Below are positions 56,499-64,000 of a DNA stretch of 64,000 bases, in pieces. The notes under the pieces were generated by a model that saw only the letters and a program-made list of their open reading frames with translations, was not told where the DNA came from and made no database searches. The stretch is from Malaya genurostris. Lineage: Eukaryota > Arthropoda > Insecta > Diptera > Culicidae. Both the position numbers and the translations under genes were made by a program. Where the stretch lies: assembly GCF_030247185.1 (NCBI RefSeq), contig NC_080572.1:178154866-178218865 (forward strand). The letters are read 5' to 3'. Every line of letters starts with the position of its first letter. Position 1 is the stretch's first letter.

Positions 56499-59149
56499 TA
56501 ACAAGATGTAATATTCTTCCAACGCCCGAGAAGAATTTACGTCAAGTGTAAGTTTAATTTTCAAGAGTGTACCTACCGCGTGTTCATCTACCAAGTAGTT
56601 AAATATGTGAACCGGACCGCTAGCCGTGGAGAGTATCTCAACCAGAAATAAGGCATAGTTGTTGAGCTTGACCTTAGAATTATATACTGAGAACGTGTCA
56701 CACAATTTTCTTATAACAGTACATCGTGGGAGCTCCCACATAAATCAAAATCTATTGCATTGTAACTGATAGTAAAATATGAACGCCTGTTTTGCGATGC
56801 CAAATAATACTATCTGTACTAGGAATACTGCATATTCTTAAAAATTTTGCAATTATTACGAACACTCGCAGTAACAGTTCTTGATCTTCCTTTAGTGAAA
56901 TGTATACTGTTTCCGCGAAGGACTTCTTGTTCAGAACATTGACCTATCTAGAGCTCATTGTAGCGCAAGTACAATTTATAGTATAACAGCATTCCGACCG
57001 GCCAATCAACCGATTAAATCTTGAAGAAAGATATCAGTGAATGCATGCTTCATTTCACTGTATCACGCTTAGCTCATTTGTCCTATACAAACATAACACA
57101 GCAGATTATATACTACATATATTATACCCCACGCCGGGTGCCTTGAGACATTCTTGCAACAATAAATAAACCGCGACGTTGCGTCGCGTGCATCGTTTAT
57201 CGATTAAATACTGATCTCGCGCCTTTAAGCTTTAATTACATGAGTGCCATCTGACACCGACGCGGGTGTCTTCCTTTCGTAGTTTCCTGCTCGAGAAAGG
57301 CGTCTCACATGACGATAATCAGCAGAATAAATCATGTCTGGGTAGCAATTAGCATTGAATGCAGGATGACTCTTGTGCGTACCGTTGCTATAAATTGGAT
57401 CCATGGGCCGAAACGACTAACGCCGCAAGTGAAACTTACCAGTTGATACGGAAGGGAAAGGAAAATCGAATATCACATTTGTATACGACACAAAAAAAAC
57501 AGACAAATTTGCAAATGTTTAGTTAGTTTAGTTTAGTTAGTTGAAACCACTATACCCATCACTTGCCTATTCCATACCCCGTTCATCTCAACTCCAGCAT
57601 ATATTTCATCTATTAGAGCCATTAGTAGTGTCGTTTTCGCTTGATGCCAAACCTAACCCAGTTTCCACCCTAGCTGCTGTTAAACCGCTTGTTTGAAGCC
57701 AGTTTCGAACCCGGTTTTTACGTGATTAAACTCATTCTAATATTTGCTCCCAACCCGTTCCGAATTGTGAACGAAACACAGTTTGGTGCAAAGTGTTTGT
57801 TTGATGAAACTACCCTGGCTCTTTTTTAGTTTGCTCAAACGAAAACGACATTATCGTCCTATTCAAAACATTATGCCGTCATGCGTTATACTCGCCTATC
57901 AGTCGTTAGTTTAAATGTTCTTCCCGACTTAAATGTGTGTAATTGAAAATGTTAATAAACCACCGACAGCTGTCAAACAAGAACTTTATTCATCTCATGT
58001 TCATTTGTAACGTCAACCAGTAAAAACTAATTGAGTCCAGTTCCTTGATATGGCAGCTAGTAAATTTCATTCATCTGATCATAAGATGAAATTGTAAAAT
58101 TCGAATGAATTGAATATTTTAATTCCGAGTAAACAAAATGTAAAGATACATACGTGAAATGAATAAAATATACGCTTTTTTGCATGTCATGAATGGAATA
58201 CAACACGTAGCGGTAGTCGATGTGATGAAATTACCATAAATGAAAAAGCAATGCTGTTAGTAAAGATCGAGATAAGATGCACGAAAAAAAAATATAACGA
58301 TTCTATATTTTGACACAGCTAACAGGCGACTTCTGATGCCAAAAGTTTTCAAAATGAATTGATAAAGATTAGATGCGTATTAATCGATGATATGCAGCTC
58401 GTAATTGTGTAAACGTTTCGTCATCTATGGTAGTGCTAGCATTACTTCTAACAAAACTATTTTATGTGGGAACCAATCGTAAAATGATGCGTGATGTTTA
58501 ACTATCGCCTAAAAACTCCAATTAGTAGTGTTTCAAAGTTTACTTGACATCCCCGCGTCATAGCTCTTCAGGAACAGAATAATAGCAGATAAACAAGTGT
58601 ACATTCATGTATTCGAATGAATCTGGAATCTACCGGGTGCGATAATAAACAGTTACGTGCTAATTGCGAATGTAAAGCGAAGCCGCTCAAAAATATCAAG
58701 ACCTTGAAAATACTGTTCCTGTAAGTTTTACTTCAAATTGCCAAGTATTGACAACCGGGCAATAGAACGCACTTTTATGAAATCCTTTTATCATGTCTAA
58801 GGGCAAAAATAAAGATTAAATATTATTCCTTATCCACTCAGTGGCGTGATAATGCCTTTCTCTTGTCATTCGAACAGTCTCATTAAAATATCGTTTGATG
58901 TGAATATGTCTTACTTTACTATAAGGCGCCTTTTCAAAATTCCCCCGGTACAATGGACAAAATCTCATCGTGCCTATCTCGGGTTGTACTAAATGTAGCA
59001 AGATTATTCTTTTTACATGCGATCAGAAATATGGTCAGCAATTTGTGATTAAATTTTCAACGCTGTGAGATAACCATAAATAGCTCAAAAACCAAGTTTT
59101 CTCAAAATTTTGGAAACTATGAGGAAAACTCATGAACAAAATAGATTGA
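56499..59149. other. Long non-coding stretch, no gene recognised
   Basis: No ORF looks coding. A CpG-containing palindrome GCGACGTTGCGTCGC lies at 57175-57189. 57520-57545 has a short (TTAGT)n tract. 58825-58865 matches the start of the 8606-type repeat (CCACTCAGTGGCGTGATAAT, then GCCTTTCTC). The higher-complexity DNA at 57000-57450 could be host regulatory sequence. Confidence 0.35.
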
Positions 59150-59525
59150 ATTTTAGATCTGGATCCTGATACTAAATGTTAAATCTAAGCTCCGAACTGA
59201 CTTCTGAATCAGAATTTAATTTAGTTTTAGAATTTAATTCCTAAATTCAGTTTCTGACATCAGAGCCTGAAGGCTAGAACTTAATTCTGAACATGAATTC
59301 TGGAGCTAGACTTTGGAACTGAATTCAGTTTCTTCAATTCACATTTAGAATTCAGTTCTAGAATTAAATGAGTTGAGTTCCATAATTCTAAAACTAAATT
59401 TATGACCTGATTTTATAATCTAGATCCCGAACCTAAATTTTGCAATTGAATTTTGAACCTTTCCCAAATTTCAAATTTAGTTCGTGAATCCAGTTCTAGA
59501 ATTCAGTTCTGATCCAGAATTTTAG
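59150..59525. repeat. Degenerate minisatellite of GAATTC-like units
   Basis: A unit of about 12-14 bp of the form CTGAATTTAGTTC or AACTGAATTCTG recurs with much variation through the whole stretch. There is no ORF. Confidence 0.55.
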
Positions 59526-60084
59526 TTTTGGTGTAGATATAAATGATGGCAAAAACGACGCAACAGTCATAAATGTTGAATAAATTCCGCAAATCGATTC
59601 TTCTTTGAACTATCAAAATATTCCCGATGGACTATGCGAAACTTGCCTCTACTGAGTATCTAAATCAACGAAAAAAATGAATTTATTGCGTGTTAGTTAA
59701 TTGTATGGTAGAATATGTTTGTCGTAGCAAGCGAACAACTATAAGTCGGTTAAAGCCGGATCTAAATGAGTGATATATAATAATAATGTTTGTCGTCAAC
59801 AAGAATGGGTTTTGTCGTATCAAACAACGCACTCTAGCAACTCTTCGCAAGATTCAATCAGTGCCATCAAAGAGAGACGGATATCATCGCAACAACAAAA
59901 AACCGGCATGGTTCATTTAACATACAATGGATACCAGTGTGAGAGCGAATTTCTCTCGATGACCTGTCAGAGCATCACCAGTTAGCACGCTGCTGTGGGG
60001 ATTCTCTCTGAAGCAGCAAACGGTCGCTTATTCTCGTTTCGCGATCCGATTCTATACGGGCAGTTGATAATTTAAATAGAATCT
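59526..60084 (+). other. Unassigned; one ORF of 71 residues
   Basis: The plus-strand ORF at 59770-59985 is Ser/Gln-rich (HSSNSSQDS, SSQQQK) and of unknown meaning; no start context or partner exon supports it. Confidence 0.25.
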
Positions 60085-60094
60085 TTTTACTATT

Positions 60095-60630
60095 CATTTA
60101 GGGGTTAGCCAAATTTTGTGCTAGGGCACATAACCGTTTTCATTATTTTTACGTTTCGTCTTTGACTCATCGGTGCAGAGCAGTTCAAATTGAACTGCTT
60201 AGTGCTAAACTCGGCAGTTCAATTTGAACCGCTAAGCAGACGTAAAGTTTCTGCTACTTACAGAACACTTTTTGTTTTGCAACGAAGTGCAATGTCTTTT
60301 CTGACGTGCCGAACGAAAACGTGTTTTCGACTATTTCTGGCCGATGCAGGTATGGTCATTTAGGGGAAAAACGGTTATGTGCCCTAGCACAAAATTTGGC
60401 TAACCCCTAAATGACCATACCTGCATCGGCCAGAAATAGTCGAAAACACGTTTTCGTTCGGCACGTCAGAAAAGACATTGCACTTCGTTGCAAAACAAAA
60501 AGTGTTCTGTAAGTAGCAGAAACTTTACGTCTGCTTAGCGGTTCAAATTGAACTGCCGAGTTTAGCACTAAGCAGTTCAATTTGAACTGCTCTGCACTGA
60601 TGAGTCAAAGACGAAACGTAAAAATAATGA
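60095..60630. mobile_element. Foldback element with order A-B-A'-B' and 10-bp target duplication
   Basis: A (60095-60138) contains 'GGGGTTAGCCAAATTTTGTG' and 'CTAGGGCACATAACCG'. B (60139-60366) begins CATTATTTTTACGTTTCG. The reverse complement of A follows at 60367-60402, then the reverse complement of B at 60403-60630. The B arms (228 bp) differ at one noticed position. TTTTACTATT flanks both ends (60085-60094 and 60631-60640). No coding capacity. Confidence 0.85.
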
Positions 60631-60845
60631 TTTTACTATTGCCGTATGTATGTGAATGCTCCACACAACGGTTTTGAAATATTGTAACCTAGTATGAGAA
60701 TCATCAATTCGAATCATCGATTCGATTTTCTGAGATGAGAAATGTAGAAAAATTCTCTCGCGGAGAATTGAGAGATACGAGTTCTTGTAGCATCCATCTC
60801 AGCAAGCGGTTCTATTTTGTTGGTCGTTGAGCGCTTGTTGGCCGA

Positions 60846-61162
60846 CATCCCGCATACGCATGGCTGCCAGACGGCTGACTAAACGCTGCCAGCTGGAAAA
60901 ATATAGCTGGCAGACATTCTGGTGACCGACTGCCTCACCGCTGGCAGTTATACAACTCAAACGATACAACCGTATCCACCAGGATTTTTCCACATTGAAA
61001 TCTTTGACATTTTCAGCGAAGGTTAGAAGATAAAAACGCTCGGCTAACTTAGATACAGGCGACATTGTTTTGTCAAATAGGATTTGACAACCGTCACTGA
61101 ATCAATTTTGGTAGCCGTCTGGTGGCCATGGCTGTCCAGGTAGCCAAAACGCTATGCGGGAT
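60846..61162. mobile_element. Possible small element with TCCCGCATA ends
   Basis: ATCCCGCATACG with ATGGCTGCCAGACGGCT at the left is mirrored imperfectly at the right (AGCCGTCTGGTGGCCATGG and GCTATGCGGGATA). The 88-residue minus-strand ORF is inside and has no motif. Confidence 0.4.
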
Positions 61163-61673
61163 ACTGCTCGAAATATTCGTTCAGTTTGTTGTTTTTTAAT
61201 TTGCGAAAATAGTGTTAAAATTATGTTTTACCTTCATATAGAAAGAAAATTTGTTGTTATTCTACGTGAAGTAGAAGAATTGTACATGTATGTAGTGTTA
61301 GTTTTAAAAAAATAAGTGGAAAAAATTGAAGAAATTCTCCAGTAAAACAAGTCCAACGGGGTTCCAACTCGTAATATTAAAAATGGCTCAACAATTGACC
61401 TCTGTCTGCCGGATTTGTTGAACGAAAAAATGGCATTCGTTTCAACGGTTTGTTTCAAAATCGGCAAACGAAGGTCCCGTGTTGGCCTCCCGTTGAACGA
61501 ATGATTGGACGTTCATTGGACCAATGATCCAACTTATTGGACCAACGAAGGACCACCGTTGAACTTTTTTTTTCTAAGAGGGATCTGATTGGATTAAAAA
61601 TGTTGTATACAATATAGAAAAATATCGAGCAGCTTCTGCCAAAATATCAGCAATCACCAACACTGGTGGTCTA
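61163..61673. other. Unassigned
   Basis: No gene recognised. GTTGAACGAATGATTGGACG and related GGACCAA repeats at about 61490-61560 form a short degenerate direct repeat. Confidence 0.3.
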
Positions 61674-62971
61674 AGCAGTGTATCGAAAATAAGCTATCCA
61701 CATACATTTGTGTTGTACGCAAGTATTTGTGATGGTTTTGTGTGCTCAGATCACAGCATGATGTGCGTTTGGCTGTCAGCTTTCGTTTGTTTACTTGTTT
61801 GTGCGGTTGAAATTCTGCGTTTTGAAAATGTCGCGTATTGAATAGGAAGTGAAAATTAAGGTTCTGGACACATGGCTAAGTGAGAAGGGTATTACTTTGC
61901 AAAAATTGGCGAAGCGGTTTGGAATTCATCATGCCAGTGTTAAAACCATCATTAATAAGTTTGGGGAACACTATTCTTTGGATGAGCTACCAGTAAGAGG
62001 CAGAAAACCCGTTTCTTCCAACCCGAAGCTGGACCAGAAAGTGGTATCTCTAATCATGAAGAACAAATCAATGTCAATAGGTGATTTGGCCAAAAAAGCT
62101 GGAACGAGTGTCGGAATGATCCAGTGTATCATGAGGCGAAATCACCTGAAGACCTACGAGAAGCAGAAAATCCCGAAACAAAGCGTAAAACAGAAGAAGC
62201 GAGCAGCAACAAGGGCCCGGAATTTGTATTCGCCTCTTTTGCAGTATCCGGATGCATGCGTTTTGATGGACGATGAGACTTATATATAGGAGGACTCAAA
62301 AACCCTTCCAGGTCAACAATACTTTACTGTCGTCATTGGGAAAGATGTGAGCGATGCGGACAGGTTGATTCAAGTGGAGAAATTCGGTCGAAAGGTACTG
62401 GCAAGCAATATGTTTCTGTGGTTTGAAGTCAACCATTTCTCACACTACCGGAACTATAAATGCAGAAATCTATCGATGTGAGTGTCTCCAGAAGAAATTA
62501 CTGCTTTTATATAAGAAGCATAGTACACCCCCACTGCTTTGGCCGGATTTAGCGTCGGATCCCTATGACAAAACCACTCTCAATTGGCTTGCGCAAAAGG
62601 GTATAAATTTCGTTAAGACAAATATCAATCCACTAAATTGCTCTCAGCTTCGACCCATCGAACGTTACAGGGCAATCAAGAAGAGGGTCCTCGTGAAGAC
62701 TGGTAAGGCAGCTGGGAACATGCAGGAGTTCAAAAAATTTTGGACTCAAGCGTCCAAAAAATGTGATGCAACACTTGTGCGGAACTTGATGAAGAGCGTT
62801 CGATCCAAAGTCCGAAATGCGTGAAGGAATATCTTAAATTTCATCCAATTTTCATTACGCTCTAGTTTAACCTCGTACAATAAAGGATCAATTTTTAGTT
62901 TGAATAAAATATGGTTTTTTGTCATAATTTGAAAGAAAAATTTGTGGATAGCTTATTTTCGATACACTCCT
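61674..62971 (+). mobile_element. Full-length DD37E mariner-type transposon
   Basis: The inverted ends share AGTGTATCGAAAATAAGC and TATCCACA (left at 61677, right ending at 62968), and TA stands at both borders (61672-61673 and 62972-62973). The single gene inside is oriented left to right. Size of about 1.3 kb is normal for the group. Confidence 0.92.
61828..62824 (+). pseudogene. DD37E transposase with two stops and one frameshift
   Basis: From ATG at 61828: MSRIE then a TAG stop at codon 6, then KIKVLDTWLSEKGITLQKLA with a helix-turn-helix region (KRFGIHHASVKTIINKF), the linker RGRKP, a second helix-turn-helix (SIGDLAKKAGTSVGMIQ), and VLMDDETYI with the first catalytic Asp. A TAG follows at 62287-62289 where the frame otherwise goes on (EDSKTLPGQQYFTVV). 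A small deletion near 62400 shifts the frame before QAICFCGLKS. The last part has WPDLAS (second Asp) and LRPIE (Glu) with exactly 37 residues between them, and ends VRSKVRNA. All catalytic residues survive, so loss of function is recent and due to the breaks. Confidence 0.92.
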
Positions 62972-62973
62972 TA

Positions 62974-64000
62974 TAGGTGACTCCTTATACGTGACTATTC
63001 TGGAAATTAAGCAACAAAAGTTTTGAAACTTCACTTCACAGAAATCTAATACGGACGATATTCGAAAGTGTGAAAGAAGCATGTCAGTTTTATTTGTATT
63101 CACGTCCTCCAGATATGTCTGGGACATCACCCACCCGCCTTTTTATTAGGATAATGTCTAACACAATCTCGGACTGATTTTTTTAAAAATTGCTTAGGTT
63201 AATTCATAAAAGCGTGACTCAATGCTTACATCGCATATTCGACAACGTTCTCCAAACCAAAAATTTTAGCAATGATATATTTTAACATTATCTTTGGTCA
63301 CTTTCTGAAAAAAAAATTCGGTTAAAAAGTGATTTGTCGGGTACGTCACTTATATGATTTTATCTTCAGAATCGGAAGTATCTTATATTTGATCTACGAA
63401 CATGATGTATCATTTGATAATAGCTTTCAAACGTATTGTTTAGCCATCTTCCAGAAAATTATGTGAAGCGAAATAAAATGCGTTTTGTCAGTTACGTTAC
63501 TTATGCCATTATATCTCCGGAACCGGAAGCAACAGCCAATTGATTTTCGACTAGATTTACCACCCAAAAGTAACTATCAAACGAACTTAAGCTTGTTAAA
63601 ACCGGTTCAGCCATCTCTGAAAAAAAATGTGCTGAGAGAAGAAAATGTGTTCTGACGGTGACGTTAATCATACCATTTTATCTCAGGAATCGGAAGTGAC
63701 AGCTTTTTCGAACATGACACATATTTTTCGATCTCGTTGATCTGAGTCAAATGGTATGTAGCACTACGGCGCTCCGATCAAAAGTCGGGTTTTCCAGTAA
63801 TTCTATCACCTTTCTATAGAGACAGGTAAAAACACAAATGCATATATGTTACTCTCGACGAACTGATTTCAATGGTGTATGGAACCTCATTTTCACAATG
63901 ATTGCAATACTTATATTATAAACAAAGCTAGATTTTCCAAAATCTTTCTTTCAGACCGGAATTTTGAATGGAATTTCAAAGCATACTTAATAACAGGTAT
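62974..64000. repeat. Interspersed repeat fragments to the right edge
   Basis: 63076-63155 is the reversed left end of the 2342 family (TTCACGTCC, GTCTGGGACATCACCCACCC). 63480-63830 carries 'ATCTCCGGAACCGGAAGC', 'GGTTCAGCCATCTCTGA', 'GATCTGAGTCAAATGGTATG' and 'CCTTTCTATAGAGACAGG', i.e. modules of the 241/8606 superfamily. No gene. Confidence 0.6.

Noticed and set aside
57700..57725. tRNA-type B box (TTTCGAACCCGG)
   Set aside because: A single box without an A box or a cloverleaf.

Overview
The window looks like nuclear DNA of a repeat-rich culicine mosquito. I infer this from short GT-AG introns of 49-65 nt, an insect sugar-type gustatory receptor, DM9-repeat genes, mariner and DD37E transposons, and many interspersed repeats that carry a (CA)n tract and a 'CTCGGCCCTCCGGGCC' motif. 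The species cannot be fixed from the sequence. There are no operons. Most of the 64 kb is transposon-derived, and only three host genes can be built with confidence.

Layout. 1-10.9 kb: a coding scrap at the left edge, interspersed repeats and two internally deleted mariners. 10.98-21.14 kb (+): a four-exon sugar gustatory receptor of 428 residues. Its second intron of 8.76 kb holds a perfect 502-bp AT repeat, several miniature transposons and two copies of a repeat that carries a TATA/Inr core promoter. 21.20-22.61 kb (-): a complete four-exon DM9 gene of 290 residues, tail-to-tail with the receptor, with only 62 bp between the stop codons. 23.4-26.3 kb: a DNA transposon with long inverted ends and a broken transposase that I cannot place in a superfamily. 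26.7-41.2 kb: LINE scraps, miniature transposons, a degenerate 43-bp GTTAC minisatellite, mariner and DD37E relics, and one unexplained exon-like ORF. 41.26-42.78 kb (+): a second DM9 gene with at least six repeats, whose first exon I could not find. 43.0-48.4 kb: nested and tandem-ended transposons and the third copy of a 1.9-kb repeat. 50.8-55.7 kb: a 4.9-kb inverted repeat with 1,988-bp arms that are almost identical. 56.3 kb: a 192-bp near-perfect hairpin. 60.1-60.6 kb: a foldback element with order A-B-A'-B' and a 10-bp target duplication. 61.7-63.0 kb: a full-length but disabled DD37E transposon.

How the genes relate. The receptor would act in taste neuron membranes (sugar detection). 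The DM9 proteins belong to a family linked in other invertebrates to carbohydrate recognition and immunity. The two DM9 genes share intron positions and phases, one exon of identical length (235 nt), and opposite orientation, so they are duplicates separated by about 18.8 kb of transposon-filled DNA. No functional link between receptor and DM9 genes is implied beyond the overlap of their 3' ends.
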